A DNA stretch of 64,000 nt. Origin: Acidihalobacter prosperus. Its GTDB lineage: Bacteria; Pseudomonadota; Gammaproteobacteria; DSM-5130; Acidihalobacteraceae. The notes beneath the pieces were generated by a model, which was given only the letters and a program-made list of their open reading frames with translations, made no database searches and was not told where the DNA came from. Every line of letters starts with the position of its first letter. The first letter of the stretch is position 1. Position numbers and translations under genes: made by a program. Positions 20,112 to 28,168 of the stretch are shown here, one piece after another. Where the stretch lies: NCBI RefSeq assembly GCF_000754095.2, contig NZ_JQSG02000006.1, forward strand, positions 809,501-873,500, in the 5' to 3' direction.

Positions 20112-20128
20112 TTAATAATTATTATTTG
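20112..20128 (-). promoter_or_regulatory. Fur-like dyad upstream of exbB
   Basis: AATAAT-T-ATTATT (20114-20126) is a perfect 6-1-6 dyad. It matches 11 of 14 positions of the 7-1-7 Fur consensus TGATAAT-N-ATTATCA. It lies about 175 bases upstream of exbB. Iron control is common for exb/tonB genes, but this is a single AT-rich match, so the assignment is tentative. Confidence 0.35.
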
Positions 20129-20278
20129 GCGAATTTCGCGGTGGTCGATGCGCACATTTTGGATACATATGGGGGTGTGCGGCACCAATGCGGTGCGGAT
20201 CAAAAAAACGGTAGATAAGAAAATATTATTGAATGTTCGGATAGGCCTTGCAGCGAATCCGGTTGTTTTTCGGGTGAG

Positions 20279-20310
20279 GTCGTCCGCCGGCGGCCAAGCC
20301 GGCGGACGAC
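20279..20310. terminator. Strong hairpin after tandem binding-protein genes
   Basis: GTCGTCCGCCGGC and GCCGGCGGACGAC form a perfect 13-pair stem with the loop GGCCAA. It starts 4 bases beyond the stop codon of the binding-protein gene ending at 20315. No T run follows on the minus strand, but stem strength and position support transcription termination or mRNA end protection. Confidence 0.6.
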
Positions 20311-20314
20311 GGGT

Positions 20315-22006
20315 TCAGCCTGCTGAAGCGCAGGCCGGGGAGGATTTAAGGTCGATCGCCTGAGGGGCGATGTAGGCCGTGGGATTGAGGTATTCGCGCA
20401 TATTGCCGAGGCAGCCGCTGGATTTGACCAGGTAGCCGGGCACAGGCAGGAACAGCACCGGCAACTGCTTCGCCAGCAAGGCTTCGTAGTGCCACAAGGC
20501 TTCGCGGCCGTGCGGCTGTGTGGAGCCGTTGATGGCGGCATCGAGCGCGGCATTCGAGTACTGCCCGAAATTGGCGCCGCCGCCGGTATTGAACAGACCG
20601 TCGCCGGAAGGATAGAAGTCCGGGGCATAGGACCACAGCAGCATGGCCGTTTCCCAGTGTCCGTTGGGTTGAACGGTGGCGAGCAAGGTGGCCTGTGGCA
20701 TGCGCTTGAGGTGCACCAAGACGCCGAGCTTCTGCCAGGAGGCCTTGAGCATGTCGGCCTCCTCGGTCTGCGCGCGGCTGCCGGTGAGATAGAGCAGGGT
20801 GAATTCGAGGCGTTTGCCGTCCTTGGTGCGCACGCCGTCATGCATGGTCCAGCCGTCGCTTGCGAGCAGGCGCGCGGCTTTTGCGGGGTCGTATGCTTGG
20901 TTCGGATGCGAGTCCAGGGCCTTCATCGCCGGCGAGAGATAGGTGTCGGGTACGGGCGGAACGGCGGTGAAGCTGGCCGCGCCGAGGCCGTGGAACACCA
21001 CGTCGATGATGGCCTGCTGCGGAATGGCCATCTGCAGCGCCTGGCGAACCTTTTCGTCGCGCATGAAGGCGATCTTCGGGTTCTTGAAGTTGAGCCAGAT
21101 CATGCGGAATTCATAGGGCAGGAAACCGGGTTTCCCGGGTACGCTTTCGAAGGTATGCAGGTGGGCGACGAGGTGCTGGGCGCTGTACAGCGGCGTCGGC
21201 ACCTCGCCGATCTGCAGCTCGCCGGTCTTGAGCGCGGAGAACTGGGTGGTCCAGTCCGGGAAGAAGCGCAGTTCGAAGCGTTTCACCGCCGGCGAATCCG
21301 GATAATCGGGATTCGCGGAGTAGCGCGCATAGCGCCCGGAGACGAAACTGTCGAGCCGGTAGGGTCCGTCGGAGACGCGCATGAGTTTCATGTCGGTCTC
21401 GTGGTTACGGAAATAGGTGTTGCTGTGATGTCCCCAGGCCTTGGCGGGCAAGGCATAGAACTGGGAGAGTCCGTTGAGGGTGAACCAGTGTTCGCTCACC
21501 GGGTGCTTGAGCGTGAAGCGCACGGTGTCCGCCGAAACGGCGGCGACCTGCTTGATGAGTTCGGGTACGCCGCCGACGCCATAAAGGCCGTAGCCGTTTC
21601 CTTGCTGTTCGATCAGCTTCCAGGTGTAGACCACATCGGCGGCGGTGACCGGGGTGCCGTCGGTCCAGCGGCGCGGCTTGAGCTTGACGGTCACGACGGT
21701 GCGCTGGGGGTTGTAGTGCACCGATTCGGCGAGGCCGAGCTTCCAGTCGACGGTGATCTCGGGCGAGGGCCAGATCAGCGGCGTGTAGAGGATGCTGTAG
21801 GCCTGCATGTCGGTGTTCGACACGTCGTTGTACAGCGGCGAGAACGAGGTGACGGTCTGCGGCGCCCCGAAGCCGCCGACATTGGGCGTGGTGACGACGA
21901 CGTCGGTGCTCTTGGCCATCGTCGTGCCGGTGCTGGCCAATGCGCCGAGACAGGCGAGAGTCGAGAGTGTACGGATGAAGCGTGGGGTCTTGCGGCATGC
22001 TGGCAT
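20315..22006 (-). CDS. Family 5 periplasmic substrate-binding protein (tandem copy A)
   Basis: SBP_bac_5 protein of 563 residues with a signal peptide. The ATG at 22006 is preceded by a textbook AAGGAGG site. Family segments include KLKPRRWTDGTPVTAADVVYTW and VRQALQMAIPQQAIID. It is a close paralogue of the adjacent gene at 22066-23745, with long identical stretches, showing a tandem duplication. Its paralogues feed Dpp/Opp-type permeases, and the only permease set in this block is at 11735-13592. It may give the importer a second specificity. Confidence 0.93.
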   Translation of the reverse strand: MPACRKTPRFIRTLSTLACLGALASTGTTMAKSTDVVVTTPNVGGFGAPQTVTSFSPLYNDVSNTDMQAYSILYTPLIWPSPEITVDWKLGLAESVHYNPQRTVVTVKLKPRRWTDGTPVTAADVVYTWKLIEQQGNGYGLYGVGGVPELIKQVAAVSADTVRFTLKHPVSEHWFTLNGLSQFYALPAKAWGHHSNTYFRNHETDMKLMRVSDGPYRLDSFVSGRYARYSANPDYPDSPAVKRFELRFFPDWTTQFSALKTGELQIGEVPTPLYSAQHLVAHLHTFESVPGKPGFLPYEFRMIWLNFKNPKIAFMRDEKVRQALQMAIPQQAIIDVVFHGLGAASFTAVPPVPDTYLSPAMKALDSHPNQAYDPAKAARLLASDGWTMHDGVRTKDGKRLEFTLLYLTGSRAQTEEADMLKASWQKLGVLVHLKRMPQATLLATVQPNGHWETAMLLWSYAPDFYPSGDGLFNTGGGANFGQYSNAALDAAINGSTQPHGREALWHYEALLAKQLPVLFLPVPGYLVKSSGCLGNMREYLNPTAYIAPQAIDLKSSPACASAG

Positions 22007-22065
22007 GGAAACCTCCTTGTCGGACGATGGGTGACGTCTGCAATAAGCAGAAAGCATGCCGGACG

Positions 22066-23745
22066 TCAGCTGTGTTGCATGCAGCCGCCGGGGATCTTCC
22101 AGCGTAGTGCCTGCGGCGCGATGTAGGCCGCGGGGTTGAGGTAGTCGCGCATTCCGCTCAGGCAGGCGTCGTGCCTGACCTGATAGCCGGGAACGGGCAG
22201 AAACAGCACCGGCAGTTGCTTTGCCAGCAACGCTTCATAGTGCCATAGCGCCTCGCGGCCGTGCGGCTGGATGGAGGCGTTGATGGCGGTGTCCAGTGCG
22301 GCGTCGTGAAAGCCGCTGGCGAGCACGCCGCTGGCGTTGAACAGGCCGTCGCCGGACGGGTACATATTGGGTGCATAGGCCCAGAGCAGCATGGCCGCCT
22401 CGGATTTTCCGCTGCGCACGGTGGCGAGCAGGGTGGCCTGTGGCATGCGCTTGAGATGCACCACGACGCCGAGCTTTTGCCAGGAGGCCTTGAGCATGTC
22501 GGCCTCCTCGGTCTGCGCGCGGCTGCCGGTGAGATAGAGCAGAGTGAATTCGAGGCGTTTGCCGTCCTTGGCGCGCACGCCATCGTGCACCTTCCATCCA
22601 TCCTGATCGAGCAGACGCACGGCCTTGGCCGGGTCGTACTCGCGGTTCGGGTGCTCGTCCATATCCTTCATCGACGGCGAAAGATAGGTGTCGGGCACGG
22701 GCGGAACGGCGGTGAAGCTCGCCGCGCCAAGGCCGTGGAACACCACGTCGATGATGGCCTGCTGCGGGATCGTCAACTGCAGTGCCTGGCGAACCTTTTC
22801 GTCGCGCATGAAGGCGATCTTCGGATTGCGGAAATTCAGCCGGATCATGCGGAATTCGTAGGGATAGAAACCTGCCTTGCCGGGAACGTTGGCGTAGCTC
22901 GGCAGGTGCGCGACGAGTCGCCGGGCGCTGTACAGCGGGGTGGGTATTTCGCCGATCTGCAGCTCGCCGGTCTTGAGCGCGGAGAACTGGGTGGTCCAGT
23001 CGGTGAAGAAGCGCAACTCGAAATGACGAACCGGCAGTTTGCCCGGGTAATACGGGTTGACGGAGAAGCGTGCGTAGCGTCCCGGGACGAAGCGGTCTAG
23101 GCGATAGGGCCCGTCGGAGACGCGCATGAGCTGCATGTCGGTCTCGTGGTTACGGAAGTAGGTGTTGCTGTGTTGTCCCCAGGCCTTGGCGGGCAGCGGA
23201 TAGAGCTGGGACAGGGCGTTGAGGGTGAACCAGTGTTCGCTCACCGGGTGCTTGAGCGTGAAGCGCACCGTGTCGGCCGAAATGGTCTGTGCCCGCCGGA
23301 TGACGTAGGGCATGCCACCGACGCCGTAAAGTCCATAGGATCTGCCCTGCTGTTCGATCAGCTTCCAGGTGTAGACCACATCGGCGGCGGTGACCGGGGT
23401 GCCGTCGGTCCAGCGGCGCGGCTTGAGCTTGACGGTCACGACGGTGCGCTGGGGGTTGTAGTGCACCGATTCGGCGAGGCCGAGCTTCCAGTCGACGGTG
23501 ATCTCGGGCGAGGGCCAGATCAGCGGCGTGTAGATGACGCTGTAGGCCTGCATGTCGGTGTTCGAATCGTCGTTGTAGACGGGTGAGAACGAGGTGACGG
23601 TCTGTGGCGCCCCGAAACCGCCCACGTTGGGCGCCGTGGCGACGGTGGCCGGGCGGCCCTGGGCCAGCACGGCTCCGGGCAGGAGCAGCAGACACGTCAG
23701 CAGGCGTCGCGTCAGGCCGCCCCAGGAGGAAAGCGGTGCGCTCAT
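22066..23745 (-). CDS. Family 5 periplasmic substrate-binding protein (tandem copy B)
   Basis: SBP_bac_5 protein of 559 residues, with signal peptide LLTCLLLLPGAVLA cleaved before Q. Start at 23745 overlaps the stop of the upstream amidotransferase-like gene in ATGA, with a GGAG site at a fair distance. It is highly similar to copy A along its whole length. The C-terminal half differs most (for example LFNASGVLASGFHDAALDTAI against LFNTGGGANFGQYSNAALDAAI), which suggests diverging ligand choice after duplication. Confidence 0.93.
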   Translation of the reverse strand: MSAPLSSWGGLTRRLLTCLLLLPGAVLAQGRPATVATAPNVGGFGAPQTVTSFSPVYNDDSNTDMQAYSVIYTPLIWPSPEITVDWKLGLAESVHYNPQRTVVTVKLKPRRWTDGTPVTAADVVYTWKLIEQQGRSYGLYGVGGMPYVIRRAQTISADTVRFTLKHPVSEHWFTLNALSQLYPLPAKAWGQHSNTYFRNHETDMQLMRVSDGPYRLDRFVPGRYARFSVNPYYPGKLPVRHFELRFFTDWTTQFSALKTGELQIGEIPTPLYSARRLVAHLPSYANVPGKAGFYPYEFRMIRLNFRNPKIAFMRDEKVRQALQLTIPQQAIIDVVFHGLGAASFTAVPPVPDTYLSPSMKDMDEHPNREYDPAKAVRLLDQDGWKVHDGVRAKDGKRLEFTLLYLTGSRAQTEEADMLKASWQKLGVVVHLKRMPQATLLATVRSGKSEAAMLLWAYAPNMYPSGDGLFNASGVLASGFHDAALDTAINASIQPHGREALWHYEALLAKQLPVLFLPVPGYQVRHDACLSGMRDYLNPAAYIAPQALRWKIPGGCMQHS

Positions 23746-24500
23746 GTCTGGCTCCGCTGGCGCCGCGCCGGCTCGGCGCACAGCCCGAGGAAGGCGTCGA
23801 ACAGGCGAGCCTGAATCGCGGCATCCTCACCGCCGAGTTCCGGATGCCACTGGATGGCAATGGCCCGCAGTCCGTTGACGGATTCGACCGCCTCGATCAC
23901 GCCGTCGTCCGCCCGTGCACAGACGCGCAGGCCCTCGCCCAGGCGGTCCACGCACTGATGATGATTGGACATCACCGAGAGGCGCGCGCGGCCGACATGG
24001 GTGTACAGGTGGCTGTCCTCGTCGATGGCCACGGTGTGAGCGATCGGGCCGCGCGGATGGTCGCGGTGCGGCGTGTCGCAGAGGCTTAAGTCTTCCGGTT
24101 GTTCGAGGTGCTGGCACAGGGTGCCGCCGAGCGCGACGTTGAATACCTGCATGCCTCGGCAGATGGCGAAGACCGGTATGTCGCGCTCGATGCACTGGCG
24201 TGTCAAGGCGAACTCGAAGGCGTCGCGTGCCGGGTCGATGTACACGGTCGCTGCGTGACAGGGCGCGTCGTAGCGCGCCGGCTCGACATCGCCGCCGCCG
24301 GTCAGGATCAGACCGTCGAGGGTGGCGACGAGCGCGGCGAGCGGATAGTCCGGTGCCGGCGGCAACAGGATCGGGAGGCCGCCGGCGCGGATCACCTGAT
24401 CGACGTAGTGATGCGGCAGCCAGAAGCGGTCGTTGTTTTCGGACCCGAAGCAGAGTCCGAAGGTGGTAATGCCGACCGTGGGACTGTTCACGTGGCGCAT
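23742..24500 (-). CDS. Gamma-glutamyl-gamma-aminobutyrate hydrolase-like (class I GATase, peptidase C26)
   Basis: PuuD-like hydrolase of 252 residues, cytoplasmic. The class I glutamine-amidotransferase triad is intact: nucleophile C114 in FAICRGMQ, H219 and E221 in QWHPE. GGGDVEP near residue 70 is a family feature. Relatives cleave gamma-glutamyl amide bonds, for example gamma-glutamyl-GABA. It lies between a TonB-dependent receptor and a binding-protein gene and is translationally coupled to the latter, so it likely acts on the imported ligand rather than in putrescine breakdown. No other puu genes are present. Confidence 0.88.
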   Translation of the reverse strand: MRHVNSPTVGITTFGLCFGSENNDRFWLPHHYVDQVIRAGGLPILLPPAPDYPLAALVATLDGLILTGGGDVEPARYDAPCHAATVYIDPARDAFEFALTRQCIERDIPVFAICRGMQVFNVALGGTLCQHLEQPEDLSLCDTPHRDHPRGPIAHTVAIDEDSHLYTHVGRARLSVMSNHHQCVDRLGEGLRVCARADDGVIEAVESVNGLRAIAIQWHPELGGEDAAIQARLFDAFLGLCAEPARRQRSQT

Positions 24501-24546
24501 TCCGCCCCCATCTCGCCGTGGTCTGTCGAACCTGCCGGTCGCCGCA

Positions 24547-26877
24547 TCAGAAATACGCCGAAACCGAGCCGTACACGCCCAGCGGCGCGCCCGGCTGCGC
24601 CAGGATGTCGCCCGCGCTGCCCGGACCGTATGCGCTGCCCGAGGAGATATAGCCCATGGTGTTGTATTTCACGTTGAGCAGGTTCTCGACGACAAGGGCG
24701 AGCTTGACCATCTTGAGTCCGCCCACGTAGGGATTGAAGGCGGTGGTCGAATCGGTGAAATGGAGATTCACCAGGTTGACCTGCGAGGCCGGCAACAGGG
24801 TGCTGGTCGGCGCCGAGGTGATTTCGGATGCGAGGTAGGTCGCCGACTGATAGCGGTCGCTCAGGGTCAGGTCGTAGTACGAATTGGCGCGGTACCAGCC
24901 ATAGCCGGCATTGAACCCCAGGTTGTATTTCGGCGTGCCGGTCATGGGCACGTCGTTCAGCGGGTCGCCGGCGGCGTTGAAGGTCCACTCGCGCGCATCC
25001 TGAATGCTGTCGCTGGTGTACACGCTCAGCCCGGCGGGCTGCTTGTAGCCCAACAGGAAATTCACGCCCTGGATGGTCTCGGAGGCCGGTTCGACGATGA
25101 CCGTCTGCGTGGCGGACTGCGTGTAGGGAATGGTGAGATCCTTGACGTGGGTATGGAACAGCGCGGCCTGTGCGAACCACTTCCCGCTGTGATATTTCAC
25201 GCCGCCGATATAGCTGACGACCTCGGCCGGTTTGGACGGCGGCACCACGGGTTCGGATGCGCCGACGCCGTAGGAATTGTCCGTCTGGGTCTGGTAATTA
25301 TTGGCCGCGGTGGCGAACAGATGCGTCGAGTGCGTCAGGCCGGCGTTGAGTCCCAGGCTGAAATTCGGCTCGGTGAAGCTGCCGGATGCCCCCGGAATGT
25401 TGCTGACGTACGCGGTCGTGTTGCCCGGTGCGATGATCTGGAAGTACTGCTGGGCCTGATTGACGACCTTGACGTCGTAGTGCTCGATACCGACGCCCGG
25501 CGTAATGGTCAGGCGCGGCATCGGGTGGATCGCGTCCTGCAGGAAGACGTTCGAACCGGTCCACTGGGTGGTGTAGTTGCGGTAGAAATCAGGCGTCGAA
25601 CTGAAGATGTCCTGACCGTTGGCGATGGCTTGGAAGCTGTTGTAGCCGATCAGCTGGGCCTGGCTGTTCATCTGCATGTAGTACGCGCCAAGCGTGACGT
25701 CGTTGCCGGGCAACATCACATGCAGCGCCGAGCGATTGCCGAAATAGCGGCTGTGCGGATCGTAGTTGAAGGCGGTCGGGCCGCTGGTGCGCGTGGTGTT
25801 GTAGTTGAAGATGGCGCGCTTGGAACGATGGCCGTTCTTGTACCAGGTGGTATCCGTGAAGCGTACGTTGCTCGACAGGTCGGCGGTCAGCTTGGTGAAG
25901 CCGAGGATGGCCGCATACCACTGGCGCTTGCTCCACAGCGCGGTGCTTGGGGTGTAGTACCAGCCGGAGGTCTGCTGGCTCAGCGTTTCGCCGGGTACGT
26001 TGTAACCGCCCACGTTCACGCCGGGGACCGGATAGACCGGCAGATCGTGCGCGCGGTGTTCGAGCGCTCCGTAGTAATAAAGCCCGGCGGTAAAACTGCC
26101 GGCCGAGAAGTGCTTGCGCGTCTCGGCGAAGATTGCCGATGCCTCGGTGCGTCCGATCGGCGTGGGTCCGGTGCGGATGCCGTCGGTCCCGGTGTAACCC
26201 ATGGACAGCACGGTATCCCAGCCGTCGATCGAGCCGGATTGCAGATTGGTCGACAGGGATTGCGAATTGAACGAGCCGCCTCCTGCCTCGATTTCAGCGG
26301 AGGCTTTGTCGCTGGGCGCGAGGGGCATGAAATTCACCGTTCCGCCGACACCGTCGTACCAGTGGTCGGCTACAGCTCCCGGGCCCTGGGTGACCTTGAT
26401 CGCGGAGAACATGCTCGCGATCGGCAGTTCGTTGCTCTCGAAGCCGTGATAGCCGGCGGTGGGGTTGTTCAGCGGGATGCCGTCGAACAGGATCTGCAGG
26501 CCGTTGATTTCAGGCGTACCGGCCGCGTCGAAACCAACCTGGGTGCCGTTGATGCGGATCTGGTATCGGCTGGCGCCGGAGTACGAACCGACAGGGTGCG
26601 CCTGGAACCCGGGCACGGCGTTGGTCAGCGCGGCGGCGGCACTGCCGCCGGGTGCGGTGAGCTTGCTCAGGGTTTTTTTGCTCACGGCCACGGAATTCTG
26701 CGCGGACCCAAGCTCGACCGCATGCGTTTTTCCATGTTTGCTCGTGTACGCGGCCTTGACCTTGGCGATATCGATCGGCCGATGGGTGTCCGCAGCCGCG
26801 GTTTGCAGGCAGGCGCCAAGTGCCGTTGAAAAAATAATGGCTGCAGAATATTTATTGATGCCTGCCATGGCGCCCAT
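24547..26877 (-). CDS. TonB-dependent outer-membrane receptor
   Basis: Outer-membrane receptor of 776 residues, with a signal peptide (cleavage near TAA-AD, residue 29) and a candidate TonB box (PIDIAKV, about 34-40) resembling that of the other receptor. A plug (RYQIRINGTQVGFD, DGIPLNNPTAGYHGFESNE) and a barrel end in the usual terminal phenylalanine (SVSAYF). GGAG precedes the ATG at 26877. It is the first gene of the upstream half of the block, followed by the gamma-glutamyl hydrolase and the tandem binding proteins. Confidence 0.93.
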   Translation of the reverse strand: MGAMAGINKYSAAIIFSTALGACLQTAAADTHRPIDIAKVKAAYTSKHGKTHAVELGSAQNSVAVSKKTLSKLTAPGGSAAAALTNAVPGFQAHPVGSYSGASRYQIRINGTQVGFDAAGTPEINGLQILFDGIPLNNPTAGYHGFESNELPIASMFSAIKVTQGPGAVADHWYDGVGGTVNFMPLAPSDKASAEIEAGGGSFNSQSLSTNLQSGSIDGWDTVLSMGYTGTDGIRTGPTPIGRTEASAIFAETRKHFSAGSFTAGLYYYGALEHRAHDLPVYPVPGVNVGGYNVPGETLSQQTSGWYYTPSTALWSKRQWYAAILGFTKLTADLSSNVRFTDTTWYKNGHRSKRAIFNYNTTRTSGPTAFNYDPHSRYFGNRSALHVMLPGNDVTLGAYYMQMNSQAQLIGYNSFQAIANGQDIFSSTPDFYRNYTTQWTGSNVFLQDAIHPMPRLTITPGVGIEHYDVKVVNQAQQYFQIIAPGNTTAYVSNIPGASGSFTEPNFSLGLNAGLTHSTHLFATAANNYQTQTDNSYGVGASEPVVPPSKPAEVVSYIGGVKYHSGKWFAQAALFHTHVKDLTIPYTQSATQTVIVEPASETIQGVNFLLGYKQPAGLSVYTSDSIQDAREWTFNAAGDPLNDVPMTGTPKYNLGFNAGYGWYRANSYYDLTLSDRYQSATYLASEITSAPTSTLLPASQVNLVNLHFTDSTTAFNPYVGGLKMVKLALVVENLLNVKYNTMGYISSGSAYGPGSAGDILAQPGAPLGVYGSVSAYF

Positions 26878-27307
26878 GCCGCGTACTCCTTGTCTGGTCG
26901 GATGATGTCGTCAGCCAGCAATATCAGTGCCAAATACGAGTCTTTATTTGAAGCGGCTTGGATATTGAGAGGCGCCGCCTATTTATTTTTTCATCGATTT
27001 TTCGTGCACTCATATCGTGAAATTATCGTTCTGCGCGCACTGGGATGGCGCGGGTTTTCGATAAGTTAAAATAATAATTTTTTTATTTGTTTGGCTTGGT
27101 TGTCGATGTTTCAGGGGCCATGCGGCGTGGCGGGGGTGTCGACGCCAGGGTGGGCGGGCAGCCTTTGTGGCTTGCGTTGTGACCCGTGCGGGTAGCCAGG
27201 CCGTACCGCGTTGCGGGGTGGAGAGTGGCGAAAAAACGATTCCGGCGGCGGTCCCGTCGTGCGACCCGGCCTGGTATAGAATGGCAGGCCGTCACCCGGA
27301 AGCCGCT
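26878..27307. other. Divergent intergenic region, receptor and TSUP promoters
   Basis: No gene is supported. The left two thirds are AT-rich (26940-27095) and should hold the receptor promoter on the minus strand, including the shared 16-base element. The right third is GC-rich. It carries a TATAGA at 27275-27280, a possible -10 for the TSUP gene about 28 bases before its ATG. Confidence 0.5.
26943..26958 (-). promoter_or_regulatory. Conserved 16-base element upstream of receptor gene (copy 2)
   Basis: TTTATTTGAAGCGGCT on the plus strand matches the element at 17825-17840 in 14 of 16 positions. It lies 66 bases upstream of the second receptor start. The pair suggests co-regulation of both receptors. 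Confidence 0.35.
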
Positions 27308-28093
27308 ATGGGCATCGAATCCATCCCGTCAGCCGATCTGCTGCTTCTGCTGTTCGTTGCCGCCGCGCTGGCTGGTTTCGTCGATACGCTCGCCGGTGGT
27401 GGCGGGTTGATCACGCTGCCGGTGCTGCTGCTGGCGCAGGTGCCGCCGGTGCACGCGCTCGCCACCAACAAGCTGCAGGGCAGCTTCGGTACCCTGACCG
27501 CGTCGCTGAACATGCTGCATCGCGGTCTGGTGAACTGGTGCGAAATCCGCGGGCTGTTCTTCTGGGCGCTGTTGGGCGCAGCCGTGGGTACCGTTGCGGT
27601 TCAGTTCCTGCACCCCGAGGTGCTCGACGTGCTCGTACCCCTGGTGCTGCTCACGATCGGGCTGTACTTCCTGCTGGCCCCGCAGGCAGGGGCGGTCGAG
27701 CGCCGGCCACGGCTGGGCGAGCCGGTCTACCGCAGATTGCTGGTGCCGCTGATCGGCGCCTACGACGGCTTCTTCGGCCCGGGTACCGGTTCATTCTTCG
27801 CGCTCGCCGGCGTGGCCCTGCGCGGACAGCCGCTGGTGGCGGCGACCGCGCGCGCCAAGCTGCTCAATTTCGCCAGCAACGCGGCCTCGCTCGCGGTGTT
27901 CGCCCTGGGCGGCAAGGTGCTGTGGCTGGCGGGTGGCGTCATGGTGGTCGGGCAGGTGCTCGGCGCCTGGGCCGGCTCGCACATGGTGGTGCGCGGCGGC
28001 GCGCGCCTGATCCGCCCGCTGATCGTGTTCATGTGCTTTGCGATGATCGCCCGCTACGCCTGGCAGAAGGGCCTGATCGCGACCTGGTTCTAG
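27308..28093 (+). CDS. TSUP (TauE/SafE) family membrane permease
   Basis: Sulfite exporter TauE/SafE (TSUP) family permease of 261 residues, with about eight hydrophobic helices. Family hallmarks are GFVDTLAGGGGLITLPVLLL near the N-terminus, HALATNKLQGSFG, and the repeat GAYDGFFGPGTGSFF in the second half. The ATG at 27308 begins just before the first helix; a longer frame from 27167 adds a non-membrane leader with no support. TSUP proteins move sulfur oxyanions or organosulfonates in characterised cases; the substrate here is unknown. It is the first gene on the plus strand after the uptake block. Confidence 0.9.
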   Translation: MGIESIPSADLLLLLFVAAALAGFVDTLAGGGGLITLPVLLLAQVPPVHALATNKLQGSFGTLTASLNMLHRGLVNWCEIRGLFFWALLGAAVGTVAVQFLHPEVLDVLVPLVLLTIGLYFLLAPQAGAVERRPRLGEPVYRRLLVPLIGAYDGFFGPGTGSFFALAGVALRGQPLVAATARAKLLNFASNAASLAVFALGGKVLWLAGGVMVVGQVLGAWAGSHMVVRGGARLIRPLIVFMCFAMIARYAWQKGLIATWF

Positions 28094-28168
28094 GCCTTCG
28101 GTCGGCGAGGTCCGGTCTTCCTATACTTGCGGGAGGCGCAAGGGTACGCCGTCAACCGGGGAGCGGGC

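Larger units (their letters stand above)
19941..20314. other. Regulatory gap between the two halves of the uptake block
   Basis: No gene is seen. It contains the strong hairpin at 20279-20310, which closes the upstream transcript, and an AT-rich stretch around 20100-20230 that is the likely exbB promoter region with a Fur-like dyad. The lower-GC stretch near 20205-20235 carries no convincing frame. Confidence 0.6.
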
